This document shows, piece by piece, positions 1 through 10,169 of a stretch of 40,362 nucleotides of DNA. This stretch comes from an aff. Roholtiella sp. LEGE 12411 (GTDB lineage: Bacteria > Cyanobacteriota > Cyanobacteriia > Cyanobacteriales > Nostocaceae): contig NZ_JADEXR010000051.1 of the NCBI RefSeq assembly GCF_015206995.1, forward strand, positions 1-40,362. The letters run 5' to 3'. Every line of letters begins with the position of its first letter. The first letter of the stretch is position 1. The position numbers were made by a program, and so were the translations under genes. A model generated the notes under the pieces. It was not told the DNA's origin. It was given only the letters and a program-made list of their open reading frames with translations, and did not search any database.

Positions 1-60
1 GGGATTGGGGATTGGGGATTGATTCTTTACTTACCTTAGTCTCTAGTCCCCAGTCCTCAG
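1..60. repeat. Short heptanucleotide repeats downstream of psbB
   Basis: The first bases are direct copies of GGGGATT, followed by a run of variants around AGTCCCCAGTCC. This is the short tandemly repeated style common between genes of Nostoc-type genomes. It lies just past the psbB stop codon. No gene is visible in the few bases available before the window edge. Confidence 0.55.
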
Positions 61-70
61 TCCCCAATAA

Positions 71-1600
71 TTAGAGAGCTTCCTTGCGGCGGGTTGACTT
101 ATCACCCACTTTCTGGAATAGACCCCACTCAACTTGTTCTTCTAAATCGGCATCAACACCGGCAAACACGTCTCGGTAGATTGTCCGAGCGCCATGCCAG
201 AGATGACCAAAGAAGAATAGCAGAGCGAATACGGCATGTCCAAAGGTAAACCAACCTCTGGGGCTTGTACGGAATACACCATCAGAATTCAAGGTTTCCC
301 GGTCAAATTCAAAGATTTCACCGCCTTGAGCCTTACGGGCATATTTCTTCACATCGGCAGGTTCTGTAAAGGTTTGACCATTCAAATTACCGCCATAAAA
401 GCTGACGGTAACACCCGATTGCTCAAAACTGTACTTAGATTCTGCTCGGCGGAAAGGAATGTCAGCGCGGACAATTCCATCAGCATCGGTCAAGATGACT
501 GGGAAAGTTTCAAAGAAGTTGGGAAGACGACGGACATTCAATTCCCGTCCTTCCGAATCTTTGAACACTGCGTGTCCTTGCCAAGACTGGGCAATACCAT
601 CGCCCTTGTCCATAGCCCCTGTGCGGAATAGACCACCTTTAGCAGGGCTATTGCCGACATAATCGAAGAAAGCTAATTTCTCAGGGATTTGCGACCAAGC
701 TTCAGAAAGGGTTGCACCTTGACTAACGCTAGTTTGGACGCGGCGGTCAATTTCTTGCTTGAAGTAGCTTTGATCCCATTGGTAGCGGGTAGGGCCAAAC
801 AGCTCAATGGGGGTGGTAGCATTGCCGTACCACATAGTACCCGCTACGACAAAAGCGGCAAAGAATACTGCGGCAATACTGCTAGAAAGTACAGTTTCAA
901 TGTTCCCCATCCGTAGGGCTTTATAGAGCCGTTCGGGGGGTCGTACTGTCAGGTGAAATAAACCTGCAATAATACCAACAACCCCAGCGGCAATGTGGTG
1001 AGCCACAATACCACCAGCGTTATATGGGTTAAATCCATCTGGCCCCCATTCTGGGGCCACTGCCTGTATGCTGCCAGTGACTCCGTAGGGGTCAGAAACC
1101 CACATTCCTGGGCCAAATAGTCCGGTAAGGTGAAAAGCACCAAAACCAAAACAAAGTAGACCAGATAAGAACAGGTGAATGCCAAACATCTTTGGCAAAT
1201 CTAGGGCGGGTTCACCAGTACGGGGATCTCTAAATAGTTCCAAATCCCAGTAAACCCAGTGCCAGACGGCAGCTAGGAATAACAGACCGGAAAGAACAAT
1301 GTGAGCTGCGGCTACACCTTCAAATGACCAGAAACCGGGATCGGTTGCTGGGCCACCAGTAACGTTCCAACCACCCCAAGATTGGGTAACGCCTAAACGT
1401 GCCATGAAGGGCAGCACAAACATTCCTTGTCGCCACATTGGGTTGAGAACAGGATCGCTGGGGTCAAAAACAGCTAGTTCGTACAGTGCCATTGAACCAG
1501 CCCAACCTGCAACCAAAGCTGTGTGCATCAAGTGTACAGAAATCAGTCGACCTGGATCGTTCAGAACTACTGTATGTACTCGGTACCAGGGTAGTCCCAT
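71..1600 (-). CDS. psbB: Photosystem II CP47 chlorophyll-binding protein
   Basis: CP47 is the inner antenna of photosystem II. It binds chlorophyll a in the thylakoid membrane and passes excitation to the D1/D2 reaction centre. The 509-residue product is the normal family length and begins with the characteristic [19 protein letters not shown]. Six hydrophobic segments carry the chlorophyll-ligand histidines, for example HTALVAGW near residue 26 and HHIAAG near residue 201. A large lumenal loop, roughly residues 260-450, precedes the last helix. The ATG at 1600 has a purine-rich GAGGAGGAG ribosome site a few bases upstream. The next gene downstream lies outside the window, so the usual psbT neighbour cannot be tested. 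Nothing in the protein looks degraded. Confidence 0.97.
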   Translation of the reverse strand: MGLPWYRVHTVVLNDPGRLISVHLMHTALVAGWAGSMALYELAVFDPSDPVLNPMWRQGMFVLPFMARLGVTQSWGGWNVTGGPATDPGFWSFEGVAAAHIVLSGLLFLAAVWHWVYWDLELFRDPRTGEPALDLPKMFGIHLFLSGLLCFGFGAFHLTGLFGPGMWVSDPYGVTGSIQAVAPEWGPDGFNPYNAGGIVAHHIAAGVVGIIAGLFHLTVRPPERLYKALRMGNIETVLSSSIAAVFFAAFVVAGTMWYGNATTPIELFGPTRYQWDQSYFKQEIDRRVQTSVSQGATLSEAWSQIPEKLAFFDYVGNSPAKGGLFRTGAMDKGDGIAQSWQGHAVFKDSEGRELNVRRLPNFFETFPVILTDADGIVRADIPFRRAESKYSFEQSGVTVSFYGGNLNGQTFTEPADVKKYARKAQGGEIFEFDRETLNSDGVFRTSPRGWFTFGHAVFALLFFFGHLWHGARTIYRDVFAGVDADLEEQVEWGLFQKVGDKSTRRKEAL

Positions 1601-2224
1601 CGACTACGCTCCTCCTCGAAGAATTAGTTTACAAAGTAATTTTCTTAGTGAGGCTATGAGTAGCGAAAGCTATTCTCCTGTCGGAGATGCTGCGCGCACG
1701 GGTGAGGCTCTTAACGTCGCTACCGCTGCGAAGACAGCAGTCGCCTAGGGAGAAAAAACTCCTGCGGCGCTGTGTTGGAAAGCTCCTAGGTTGGTAAACC
1801 CGCCTGCTGGACTTTCCATTGTCTGAATCGCCACTCATAAAACTCTCTCTTGTTTTTTGTTATTGCCACCAGAGCCTTACCACAGCTTAGTCTTAATAAG
1901 TTAGACGGTGTGGGAGTTTGGCAAAGTTTTACTCGCTTCGGAAGTCATACCCCATGGGGTAGGCATCGCCAAGCAAAAATGAGAATGTTTTAAAAAGTGT
2001 AACTATTGATGGAACTGTTTGCAAGCGTGTAAATTGATGCGATCGCGTAGCATGTTCCAGATTTTTCGCTACCAGTCCCTGTCACAGATTTAATTTGCGT
2101 ATCTTTACGAGGGTGATTGAAAGGAATCAGGAGTCAGAAGTCAAGGGTCAAGGGTTATTTGTCATTAATTATTCTCTTTCTCTGCTCCCTCATCCCCCTT
2201 ATTATTTACCACTCCTGCACTGAA
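1601..2224. other. Gene-free region upstream of psbB
   Basis: About 620 bases without a convincing gene. It should contain the psbB promoter and leader, reading on the minus strand, but I could not place a promoter with confidence. At 1665-1750 there is GC-rich sequence of the kind dispersed in Nostoc genomes (CTCCTGTCGGAGATGCTGCG). Near 1952 is the palindrome-like ACCCCATGGGGT. At 2125-2155 are AGTCAAGGGTCAAGGG heptamers. An open frame at 1629-1838 on the minus strand has repeat-like composition and no recognisable protein. Confidence 0.5.
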
Positions 2225-2551
2225 TCACTGAACCACCGATTGGATGTTTTGCAGTTGACACCTCGTCTCAGCCGTACCTAGGCGTTCGATTACCTGTTCG
2301 GCACTCATTAAACGTTTAAGTACTACTTGACCGATGGTCTTACTAGCAATTACTGGTGTTATTGGCTTCACTTCGACGGTTAAAATAGCCTCTTCAACTC
2401 GATAAAGCCATAACAATTCGTTTTGTTCTACTAAGCAAATATTCATTCGCTGAATATCTGGTTGGCGTCGCCATGCAGTGATTTGCCAGAGTCCATCAGA
2501 CGCCCACACTCTGGCAACTGTCCATCCTTCAGATAGAAAGAAATACTTCAC
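2225..2551 (-). CDS. Small conserved-looking hypothetical protein, 108 aa
   Basis: I do not recognise a named family. The 108-residue product is soluble, has no signal peptide, and its N-terminal half is rich in tryptophan and tyrosine (W9, W15, W22, W27). It has a short beta-rich look (LWLYRVEEAILTVEVKPITPV) followed by a helical C-terminus (KTIGQVVLKRLMSAEQVIERL). The apparent start is GTG at 2551, and no nearby ATG would keep the N-terminus. It stands alone between psbB and the ABC transporter genes. Codon use and length suggest a real gene rather than a chance frame, but function is unknown. Confidence 0.6.
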   Translation of the reverse strand: MKYFFLSEGWTVARVWASDGLWQITAWRRQPDIQRMNICLVEQNELLWLYRVEEAILTVEVKPITPVIASKTIGQVVLKRLMSAEQVIERLGTAETRCQLQNIQSVVQ

Positions 2552-2816
2552 GGTCTTAGTCTCACTATATTTAGACTTTCAATCTGTTGTTCACAATATG
2601 TATCGTGATCGTTGAGTTGCTGATGTATAAACACGATATTTGTTTAAGTAAAGCAATGTAGCTGGTCTTTACGGGAAACTGTTTTGTGCAAGATACTGCG
2701 TTGAACTAAAGAAATCTGAGTATTGGAAGCTAGCGCTCAGAAATTCGGATGGTTAAGACAGTAGGGACAAAAACATAATATAATTGCTGACCGCTAATTT
2801 CAAAAATCTTAATGAT

Positions 2817-4469
2817 ATGACCTGGTTTTCTTTGTCCGTAAGACAGTGGGGTCGGATTACACAATTCCTATCTTTGTTCTGTCTATGCTTAGTGCTAGTT
2901 GTGAGTTGCGCTCCTCGCCCCCAGACAACTACCCCACAATCTGGTTCTGTGAGTAGTCCTACAGGTGATGGTCGGATTACTATAGGTACAACAGCGAAGC
3001 CAAGAACCCTAGATCCGGCTGATGCTTATGAATTGGCATCCTTGGGTTTAGTATTTAATATGAGCGATCGCCTCTATACTTACGAACCAGGAAGCACTGA
3101 AATTCAGCCTCAACTAGCTACAGCATTACCAAAAGTCAGTCAGGATAGTTTAACTTATACTATTCCCTTACGTAAGGAAGTAGTTTTTCACGACGGCACT
3201 CCTTTCAACGCCAAAGCAATGGAGTTTAGTATCCAGCGCTTTATTGAAAATAAGGGTAAACCTTCCTTCTTACTCGCTGATACAGTGGACTCCGTGAAAG
3301 CCACAGGCGAGTCTGAGTTAACCATTAAGCTGAAAAAGCCGTTTGCAGCCTTTCCCTCACTGTTGGCATTTTCTGGAGTATGTGCAGTTTCGCCCAAAGC
3401 TTATGAAATTGGCGCGGGGAAATTTAAGCCAAATATTTTTGTGGGGACTGGGCCTTACAAGTTAGCGCAGTATGGCACTGATTCACTACGATTTGATGTG
3501 TTTGACAAGTATTGGGGAGAAAAACCAGCTAATAAAGGCATTAACGTCCAAATCCAGACTAGTCCAGTTAATCTATTTAACGCCTTCCGCACAGGCGCAG
3601 TAGATGTAGCTTATTTATCCCTGCAACCAGATCAAATTCGCAGTTTAGAGGAAGGTGGTAAAAAAGGGGATTGGCAGGCGATCACTGCTCAGGGCAGTGT
3701 AGTAAGCTATTTAGTATTGAACCGGAATCAGAAGCCTTTAGATAAACCAGAAGTTAGAGCTGCGATCGCCTCAATGATTGACCGCCCATTAATTATGCAG
3801 CGAGCTTTGTATGGTCAAGCTGATCCGCTTTACAGCATGATTCCCACTACGTTTAATGTCTCTCAGCCATTATTTAAAGATAAATATGGTGATGCTAATT
3901 TGGATAAGGCAAAACAATTGTTAACTGCTGCTGGTTTCTCTAAAGAAAATCCTGCAAGAATACAAATTTGGTATCCTTCTAGTTCACCAACTCGTAGTTT
4001 AGCAGCACAGATACTTAAATCTCTTGCTGATACAAAGATGGATGGAATATTACTATTTGAAGTTACTCCTGCGGAAGGCCCTACTTTCTTCAAAGATATT
4101 ACCAAGGGTTTATATCCAGCAGCTTTGCTTGATTGGTATCCAGACTTTTTAGACCCAGATAATTATATACAGCCATTTTTATCTTGCCAGAAAGGGTCGG
4201 TTGCTAAAGGGTGTGAAGATGGTGGAAGTCAAACTCAGGGTTCGTTTTACTATAGCGAAGCTGTTAATAAACTAATTGACCAGCAACGCAAAGAGCAAAA
4301 TCCTGAAGCACGTAAGAAAATCTTTACAGAAATTCAAACGCAAGTAGCTACTGATGTTCCTTATGTTCCTCTCTGGCAAAACAAAGACTATGTATTTGCC
4401 CAAAAAGACGTTAGCAACACACAACTTGACCCTACTCAAAATCTGATATACAAGACACTTAAAAAGTAG
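2817..4469 (+). CDS. ABC transporter substrate-binding lipoprotein, peptide/nickel family 5
   Basis: Extracytoplasmic solute receptor of the SBP_bac_5 (DppA/OppA/NikA) family, which delivers peptides, nickel or similar ligands to an ABC importer. From the ATG at 2817 the product is 550 residues, normal for the family. A hydrophobic signal segment ends in a lipobox (LVVSC, lipid-modified Cys at residue 31), so the protein should be membrane-anchored. The family pattern is clear: TIGTTAKPRTLDPADAYE near the N-terminus, then LRKEVVFHDGTPFNAKAMEFS, GTGPYKL, and a C-terminal PYVPLW. A TTG at 2784 would lengthen the protein, but the ATG places the signal peptide correctly. The permease gene follows after a 256-base repeat-filled gap. 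The substrate cannot be read from sequence. Confidence 0.9.
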   Translation: MTWFSLSVRQWGRITQFLSLFCLCLVLVVSCAPRPQTTTPQSGSVSSPTGDGRITIGTTAKPRTLDPADAYELASLGLVFNMSDRLYTYEPGSTEIQPQLATALPKVSQDSLTYTIPLRKEVVFHDGTPFNAKAMEFSIQRFIENKGKPSFLLADTVDSVKATGESELTIKLKKPFAAFPSLLAFSGVCAVSPKAYEIGAGKFKPNIFVGTGPYKLAQYGTDSLRFDVFDKYWGEKPANKGINVQIQTSPVNLFNAFRTGAVDVAYLSLQPDQIRSLEEGGKKGDWQAITAQGSVVSYLVLNRNQKPLDKPEVRAAIASMIDRPLIMQRALYGQADPLYSMIPTTFNVSQPLFKDKYGDANLDKAKQLLTAAGFSKENPARIQIWYPSSSPTRSLAAQILKSLADTKMDGILLFEVTPAEGPTFFKDITKGLYPAALLDWYPDFLDPDNYIQPFLSCQKGSVAKGCEDGGSQTQGSFYYSEAVNKLIDQQRKEQNPEARKKIFTEIQTQVATDVPYVPLWQNKDYVFAQKDVSNTQLDPTQNLIYKTLKK

Positions 4470-4715
4470 TTAAGAGTCAAAAGTCAATAGTCAATAGTCA
4501 ATAGTCAAAAGTCCATAGTCAACAGTTAATAGTTATTAAACTTTCGCCCATTTTATTTACATGTTTTTCACCGAAAATGAAACTCGTCAATTTCTATTTT
4601 CCATGACCCTTGACCCTTGACGATTGACCCTTGACCCTTGACCCTTGACGATTGACGATTGACGATTGACGATTGACGATTGACCCTTGACGATTGACCC
4701 TTGACCCTTAACTTC
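4470..4715. repeat. Inverted pair of heptanucleotide repeat arrays
   Basis: Two short arrays occupy the gap between the binding protein and its permease. The left array (about 4472-4530) repeats AGTCAAT/AGTCAAA. The right array (about 4603-4712) repeats TTGACCC and TTGACGA about fifteen times. GTCAA and TTGAC are reverse complements, so the arrays face each other across about 70 bases and could pair imperfectly in the transcript. The right array ends only about 14 bases before the permease start codon. Confidence 0.8.
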
Positions 4716-4725
4716 CAACTAAAAT

Positions 4726-5751
4726 ATGTCCCGTTCTAAAGCTTTACAATATTACATCGTCTCTCGTTTACTCTTAGCGCCACTTCAGCTATTAACAATC
4801 ATTACTATTGTCTTTCTTTTATTAAGAGCAACACCAGGAGACCCAGCAGATGCAATACTAGGTGGACGTGCGCCAGAAGCGGCTAAAGAGGAATTGCGAA
4901 AACAATTGGGTTTAGACCTTCCACTGTGGCTACAATACTTGAATTATTTAGGAAACATCCTGCGCTTTGATTTGGGAACCTCTTTAATGAGTCGAGGACA
5001 GTATGTTTGGGACATAATTGGGCAATATTTTCCGGCGACGGTGGAATTAGCCGTGTTTAGTATGGCGGTTGCGCTTATCGTTGGAATTTTAGTTGGTACT
5101 CTGTCGGCTTCTCGTCCTGGGACATATTTTGATATAGGTGGACGATTGTTTGGGATAATCACCTACGCACTGCCAATGTTTTGGGCGGGAATGCTTTTAC
5201 AGTTGATTTTCTCAGTACAATTGGGTTGGTTTCCGAATTCCAACCGTTTTCCGCCAAATCTTCCTGCTCCTTCTTTGATCACTGGGCTGTATACAATTGA
5301 TAGTCTGTTGAGTGGTAACTTGAATCAGTTTTTCACATCTTTGCACCATCTCGCTCTTCCGAGTCTCACATTAGGAATATTGCTCAGTGGAATTTTTGAG
5401 CGAATTGTGCGAGTAAATTTAAAACAAACCTTACGAGCAGATTATGTAGAAGCAGCTAGGGCTAGAGGCATAGCTGAAAACAAGATTTTAGTCTCCCATG
5501 CCTTAAAAAATGCGCTGATTCCAGTAATTACAGTCTTGGGATTGACCTTTGCTTCTCTGTTGGGTGGGGCGATTTTGACAGAGGTGACATTTTCCTGGCC
5601 TGGGTTAGCCAATCGACTTTATCAAGCCATTAGCGATCGCGATTATCCCACAGTCCAGGGAGTACTAGTATTTTTTGGTGCGATCGTTGTAAGCGCCAGC
5701 ATTTTGATAGATATTTTAAATGCTTATGTAGACCCACGAATTCGGTATTAA
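4726..5751 (+). CDS. ABC transporter permease, DppB/OppB type
   Basis: Inner-membrane permease subunit of a peptide/nickel-type ABC importer. The 341-residue protein starts with YYIVSRLLLAPLQLL, an N-terminal helix typical of DppB/NikB, and has about six membrane segments. The cytoplasmic EAA coupling loop is present (EAARARGIAENKILVSHALKN, about residues 242-262), as is the conserved end LIDILNAYVDPRIRY. The family PGDPA motif is at residues 37-41. It probably works with the lipoprotein at 2817-4469. The second permease and the ATPases expected for a complete importer are not here, so they must be encoded elsewhere. No Shine-Dalgarno sequence is visible before the ATG; heptamer repeats occupy that space. 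Confidence 0.9.
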   Translation: MSRSKALQYYIVSRLLLAPLQLLTIITIVFLLLRATPGDPADAILGGRAPEAAKEELRKQLGLDLPLWLQYLNYLGNILRFDLGTSLMSRGQYVWDIIGQYFPATVELAVFSMAVALIVGILVGTLSASRPGTYFDIGGRLFGIITYALPMFWAGMLLQLIFSVQLGWFPNSNRFPPNLPAPSLITGLYTIDSLLSGNLNQFFTSLHHLALPSLTLGILLSGIFERIVRVNLKQTLRADYVEAARARGIAENKILVSHALKNALIPVITVLGLTFASLLGGAILTEVTFSWPGLANRLYQAISDRDYPTVQGVLVFFGAIVVSASILIDILNAYVDPRIRY

Positions 5752-5824
5752 CAAAAATGGGTACTGGGTATTTAATGTTGTGTGTTATCAATAATTCCCA
5801 GTTCCCAAATATATGAAATTAAGA

Positions 5825-7282
5825 CTAACTCCTAGACTGAATTTGCTGGACTAACTCATAAAAAGGTTGCCAATTATCTTCTTGAGCAATCGCTTCCCAA
5901 GTAGATTCAATTACAGGTCTAAGTAATACTGTTTTAGGATTCTGAACAGCCAGAGTTTGAGCAATTACATCAATGCGATCGCAATCAAAACTATTCAAAA
6001 TTTTATGGTATAGTATGCACCAATTATCAAAAATTGCTGATACCCCTGGGACTGGCACAATGTCTGAATTATTCAGCACAAAACCAGGTTCATCACGCCA
6101 TTTAGATGAAAATGTGCGAGCCATCTCATAAAAAAATTGGTGATAACCAATTTGGCTATCTTGTAAAAACTCAATTGTTAGATTAACAAGCTCATCGGCG
6201 GCTGGATGTGGTAACTGCTCAAAACCCAGTTTTTTCAACATCAACGAACCGTATTCAGCATAATAATGCTCATCAAACTTTGCTAATCCCGCTTCCAATT
6301 CACCTTTATCAATAATTGCCTTCAAAGGTTCTTGGAGCATTTCCAAATTCAACTTGCAAATACTTGGTTGATGGCTGTAACAGTAGCGTCTATAGTAGTC
6401 AAAATATGCCGCAGTAAAGTACGGGTCATAAGTAGGAATAAACGCATAAGGGCCATAGTCAAAGCTCTCTCCTGTAATTGACATATTGTCAGTATTAAGG
6501 ACTGCATGACAAAAGCCAGCTGCCATCCACTGTGCTGCTAGTTTCGCAAACCGTTCGACTAATTCAGCGTAAAACAAGACATATTTATCTTGTTGAGCAT
6601 TTAAGTGTGGGTAATATTGCTCAATTACGTGGTCTAGCAACTTTTTAGTTAAATCTGGACGCTGTAAATAGTGCAGTCGCTCAAAAGTGCCAAACCGAAG
6701 ATGAGAACTACTCATTCTGACCATCACAGATGAGCGAGTAGGTGAAGGTTCATCGCCTCGCCAAAGGGATAAACCTGTTTCAATCATGGTTAGACATCGG
6801 GAGGTACGTACTCCCAAGTAGTGAAGTGCTTCCGCTGCTAAAACTTCTCGCACTCCGCCTTTAAGCGTGAGCATACCATCGCCACCACGGGAGTAGGGCG
6901 TCCTACCCGAACCTTTCGTCCCAAAGTCGTACAATTCGCCATCACTGGCGCGTACTTGCCCGTAGAGAAAGCCTCTGCCATCACCCAACTGCCGATTATA
7001 TTCACCAAATTGATAGCCGTGGTAACGTAGTGCTAACAAGGGTTTGCGCCCCTGAAATTTACCAAAGGCTGTGATGAAATCTTCGTCTGTGACTGCTTGG
7101 GGGTCTAGCCCTAACCGAGGTAGCAGTGCATCGTTACGCCAACGCAAGATGTGTTGGGGAAATTCCGCGGCTGCAACTTCGTCGTAGTAGTCATCGCCTA
7201 GAGATTCTAAGGCGCTTTCGTAGTTGAGGGTAAGAAAAGGATTGCTAGAATTCTTGTAGTTTGGAGTTTCAGCCAGAGTCAT
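5825..7282 (-). CDS. selO: SelO/YdiU family protein adenylyltransferase (pseudokinase-fold AMPylase)
   Basis: SelO proteins have a kinase fold but bind ATP in a flipped orientation and transfer AMP to protein side chains, with links to redox stress. From the ATG at 7282 the product is 485 residues, typical of bacterial SelO. Visible motifs, counted from a TTG three codons upstream, are [18 protein letters not shown] (ATP-binding lysine near residue 126), [14 protein letters not shown], and the metal-binding [10 protein letters not shown] (N266, D268) followed by DYGP (D278). There is no selenocysteine-type C-terminus, as usual in bacteria. The gene converges on the ABC permease and is divergent from the SMI1/KNR4 gene. 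All expected active-site motifs are present, so it is probably functional. Confidence 0.9.
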   Translation of the reverse strand: MTLAETPNYKNSSNPFLTLNYESALESLGDDYYDEVAAAEFPQHILRWRNDALLPRLGLDPQAVTDEDFITAFGKFQGRKPLLALRYHGYQFGEYNRQLGDGRGFLYGQVRASDGELYDFGTKGSGRTPYSRGGDGMLTLKGGVREVLAAEALHYLGVRTSRCLTMIETGLSLWRGDEPSPTRSSVMVRMSSSHLRFGTFERLHYLQRPDLTKKLLDHVIEQYYPHLNAQQDKYVLFYAELVERFAKLAAQWMAAGFCHAVLNTDNMSITGESFDYGPYAFIPTYDPYFTAAYFDYYRRYCYSHQPSICKLNLEMLQEPLKAIIDKGELEAGLAKFDEHYYAEYGSLMLKKLGFEQLPHPAADELVNLTIEFLQDSQIGYHQFFYEMARTFSSKWRDEPGFVLNNSDIVPVPGVSAIFDNWCILYHKILNSFDCDRIDVIAQTLAVQNPKTVLLRPVIESTWEAIAQEDNWQPFYELVQQIQSRS

Positions 7283-7397
7283 TACGAGCAAAACTTAATT
7301 CATTCTTCCTTTAATACTACCTCTGGCATCGGCATAGACGAAGAAAGCGACCCATATCTCAAATATGGCAGCGCCACCATCATAATCGGAGCGCATA

Positions 7398-8063
7398 ATG
7401 GCTAAAGTTTTGCAACTAAAGAAAAACTTGACTCAATTAGCAATTTTAGACGCTACATTTCAAGTTTTTGGCTCAGAATTACATCAATATCAACTCAACC
7501 CCTGCTTGAGTGACACAGATATTCAAAGGTTTGAATCCAAATACGATATCACGCTACCCAGTGAGTATCGAAACTTTCTATTAGAAGTTGGCAATGGTGG
7601 TGCTGGGCCTGGATATGGTTTATACAGACTGCCAGGAATTGAATATGAAAATGTAATTCCAGCACCATATCCCAAAAAAGCTGAATTTTTCTCTAAACCA
7701 TTTCCTTTAACACAAGCATGGAATAATTTGGATTTGATTACTGAGAACAAACCTGGTTCTTTTGTCCTCAGAGATGCTTACTTTGATGATAGATTCACTC
7801 AGGGTACTCTTACCATTGCAAATTATGGTTGTGGAATTTATGCGATGTTAGTCATTACAGGAAAACAACGAGGAAGAATCTGGATAGATGACCGCACTAA
7901 TGATAATGGGATATATCCTACTTCTTTGAGTTTCTGTCGTTCTTTCCATGATGCCGATACCGATGATTTTCATGCAGATAGTAATGAGGAAAAACCTTTG
8001 AATTTTAATGATTGGTATGAAGACTGGCTGAATCGAAGTTTACATCAAGTCCGCGAGTCTTAA
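7398..8063 (+). CDS. SMI1/KNR4 family protein
   Basis: A 221-residue soluble protein with an SMI1/KNR4 domain over about residues 30-185. The family signature is visible as DIQRFESKYDITLPSEYRNFLLEVGNGG in the first third, then YGLYRLP and a later FCRSFHDADTDDFHADS, NFNDWYEDWLNR. In bacteria this fold is often an immunity protein for polymorphic or contact-dependent toxins, but many cyanobacterial copies stand alone as cytoplasmic proteins of unknown role. No toxin or secretion gene is adjacent here, so an immunity role is not supported by context. The ATG at 7398 is the natural start. Confidence 0.8.
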   Translation: MAKVLQLKKNLTQLAILDATFQVFGSELHQYQLNPCLSDTDIQRFESKYDITLPSEYRNFLLEVGNGGAGPGYGLYRLPGIEYENVIPAPYPKKAEFFSKPFPLTQAWNNLDLITENKPGSFVLRDAYFDDRFTQGTLTIANYGCGIYAMLVITGKQRGRIWIDDRTNDNGIYPTSLSFCRSFHDADTDDFHADSNEEKPLNFNDWYEDWLNRSLHQVRES

Positions 8064-8094
8064 TACTAAATTTTAATTGTTAATAAGGAGTGCT

Positions 8095-8130
8095 GATTGA
8101 GGAGTCAAGGGTCAAGGGTCAAGGGTCAAA
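8095..8130. repeat. GTCAAGG heptamer repeats
   Basis: Four tandem copies of GTCAAGG or close variants lie just after the SMI1/KNR4 gene. The remaining bases to 8290 are pyrimidine-rich and hold no supported gene. Confidence 0.6.
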
Positions 8131-8290
8131 AAACAGTGGTTATTCTCCTTGTCACCCATTCCTTCGTCCCTCTGCCCTTTCTGCCCCGGTTGCTGAGGGC
8201 AGTCGAAGCACTGCCCCCACTTCTTCACTTTTCCATTACTCCACTCTTCTAACTACGACAACGCTGCCAACTAAATGTATATCAAATTAG

Positions 8291-8887
8291 TTAATATTGG
8301 TCTGGTTGCCAGTTAGGATTAATGAGACTTGTAAGGATATGATCTTCCCATTGTTCATTAATCAACAAATAGTCTCTAGCATATCCTTCAATTACAAATC
8401 CGAGTCTTTTGAGCACATTACCACTGCGGTGATTATGGGGCATGTAATTTGCCATGATGCGGTGAAAATTTAATTCTTGAAATACATATTGAGTTGCTAC
8501 TTTTAACGCCTCTGTCATATAGCCTTTACCTTGTCTAGTTTCAGCGAGGCTATATCCTACATAACAAAAATGAGCGGCTCCTCGAACAAAATTACTAAAA
8601 TTAACAGTTCCAATAATTATATTTGGATTTTTTTTTGTATAAATAAATAACTTCAATGATTGGTCATTAATAAATTCTATAAAACTATTTTCTATCTGAT
8701 ACTGCCAATACTTTTCGGTGAAAAAGCTATCAGCCCAACGAGGGTAAAATGGAGTTAAATAGGTTTTATTATCAGTAAAGTATTTAATAATTTGAGGTAT
8801 ATCCTCTATGATCGGCATTCGTAATAATAGGCGATCGCTTGTAATTATTGGCAGTTCTGATCTCATAAACCCCATATCATCAAGCAT
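8291..8887 (-). CDS. GNAT N-acetyltransferase, RimJ/RimL type
   Basis: A 198-residue Gcn5-related acetyltransferase that would move an acetyl group from acetyl-CoA to an amine, in this subfamily often a protein N-terminus or a small molecule. Family features are the entry ITSDRLLLRMPIIEDIPQI, the acetyl-CoA pyrophosphate-binding loop ETRQGKGYMTEAL (about residues 115-128), and the C-terminal HRSGNVLKRLGFVIEG. It starts at ATG 8887, three bases after the stop codon of the sensor kinase on the same strand, so it is very likely co-transcribed with the two-component genes. That position suggests a role in the same stress response, but the substrate is unknown. Confidence 0.88.
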   Translation of the reverse strand: MLDDMGFMRSELPIITSDRLLLRMPIIEDIPQIIKYFTDNKTYLTPFYPRWADSFFTEKYWQYQIENSFIEFINDQSLKLFIYTKKNPNIIIGTVNFSNFVRGAAHFCYVGYSLAETRQGKGYMTEALKVATQYVFQELNFHRIMANYMPHNHRSGNVLKRLGFVIEGYARDYLLINEQWEDHILTSLINPNWQPDQY

Positions 8888-8890
8888 TGG

Positions 8891-10168
8891 TCAAAGTTTG
8901 AGGGGAAGACTAATTTGAAAGGTTGAACCTTGACCAAGTATACTCTTTACAGTGATTTGCCCCCCGTATGCTTGCACAATTTGTTGGGCGATCGCAAGTC
9001 CAAGTCCGAAGCCGCCCGTTTGGCGAGATCGTACAGTGTCTACGCGATAGAAACGATCAAAGATATGCGGCAAATCAGTAGCAGGAATGCCAATACCATT
9101 GTCTTCGACCTGAATCACAGCACGGTGAGACTGAGTAAAAAGACGTAGTTGTACTTTACCGCCTGCTGGCGTGTATTTAAAAGCATTACTTAGTAAATTG
9201 ATTACGGCTTGTTTAAGCAAGTTGGCGTCAGCTTGTAGCATGACGGGTTGCTCGGAAAGTTGAGTACTGAAATTGAGTTGGGCAGAAGATTGAGTGATAA
9301 ACTCTTGAGCAAGCGATCGCAGCAAGTCGTTCAAATCAACGGGTTTTAATATGGTTTCCCCAAGTGATGCATCATAGCGTGAAAGAAAAAGCAGATTGTT
9401 AATTAGCGTACTCATGGACTTGGCTGTTTCCGCGATCTTTTGCAACCGAAATCGTTGCTCGGATGAGTCTTCGGGCGGTATTAGAGCAACTTGGGCATTG
9501 CTCAATACTGTTGCGACAGGTGTACGTAGTTCATGAGAAGCATCGGCTGTAAACCGCTGCAATTGCTGATAAGCAAGAAGAGTTGGTCGCATTGCTAAGC
9601 CACCCAAAAACCAACCTGTAATGCCAATTACGCCAAATGTAACGGGAACACCCAGAGTTAAAAACAAGCGAGCTTGATTCAAGCTGCTGCGTAGGGAGTT
9701 CATTGGAGCTGCTGTTTGGAAGTAGCCAACGAGTACCTTATCTTGTAAAACTGGAACGGTGAGTTGGCGCCAGGTAGTTGTAGCGGGTAAATGACCTGAG
9801 CCTAGCGGCGCTTCTTGCACCGTTTGAAATCCGGGTTCGGTAGTCAACTGTTTGCTACCCGATGAACCAACAAACTGTACAAGTTGTTTATTAGCGTTAT
9901 ACCACCGAGCATATACCAGCCCGCCATTCAAAGATACACCGTTCTCTAGAGGAGTCTGGCTACGCTGATTTTGCCATTGACTTTGATAAAGCGAGTATTG
10001 GGTTTTAGCAGCAAAGGTTTTACTTTGGTAGAAGAGTTCGTCATCAAAAAACCGCAGTTGGTCTTCCACATTTAGACAGTAGCCCACTCCTGCGAAAGCA
10101 AATAAAATTCCACCCATCGACAGGGCGAACCAGTGAGCAAGATTACGGCGACTGTGATTAAACACTTT
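8891..10168 (-). CDS. rppB: Sensor histidine kinase, RppB/NrsS-like
   Basis: Membrane-bound sensor kinase partnered with the response regulator just upstream. Two membrane helices ([21 protein letters not shown], and one around [19 protein letters not shown]) flank a periplasmic sensor of about 130 residues. Then come the H-box (ASHELRTP), N-box ([11 protein letters not shown]), G1 (DNGIGIP) and G2 (GFGLGLAI) of an HATPase_c domain, all intact. I chose the GTG at 10168, which gives [13 protein letters not shown], because upstream in-frame sequence is repeat-derived and no SD-led ATG is evident. A TTG at 10372, overlapping the regulator, or an ATG at 10282 would add a repeat-encoded N-terminus. 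The family name rests on the regulator-kinase architecture and the linked RND efflux genes, as in Synechocystis nrsRS/rppAB. Confidence 0.88.
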   Translation of the reverse strand, partial: KVFNHSRRNLAHWFALSMGGILFAFAGVGYCLNVEDQLRFFDDELFYQSKTFAAKTQYSLYQSQWQNQRSQTPLENGVSLNGGLVYARWYNANKQLVQFVGSSGSKQLTTEPGFQTVQEAPLGSGHLPATTTWRQLTVPVLQDKVLVGYFQTAAPMNSLRSSLNQARLFLTLGVPVTFGVIGITGWFLGGLAMRPTLLAYQQLQRFTADASHELRTPVATVLSNAQVALIPPEDSSEQRFRLQKIAETAKSMSTLINNLLFLSRYDASLGETILKPVDLNDLLRSLAQEFITQSSAQLNFSTQLSEQPVMLQADANLLKQAVINLLSNAFKYTPAGGKVQLRLFTQSHRAVIQVEDNGIGIPATDLPHIFDRFYRVDTVRSRQTGGFGLGLAIAQQIVQAYGGQITVKSILGQGSTFQISLPLKL

Positions 10169-10169
10169 G

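Noticed and set aside
236-1748. Open frames on the plus strand within and beyond psbB
   Set aside because: They mirror psbB on the opposite strand, with no recognisable protein and no ribosome sites.
1629-1838. Possible 69-residue gene upstream of psbB
   Set aside because: Low-complexity, arginine/serine-rich translation of dispersed repeat DNA; no family resemblance.
4603-4712. CRISPR-like array
   Set aside because: The unit is only seven bases with no unique spacers; it is a tandem heptamer repeat.
8090-8290. 66-residue frame after the SMI1/KNR4 gene
   Set aside because: It translates heptamer repeats and pyrimidine-rich intergenic DNA.
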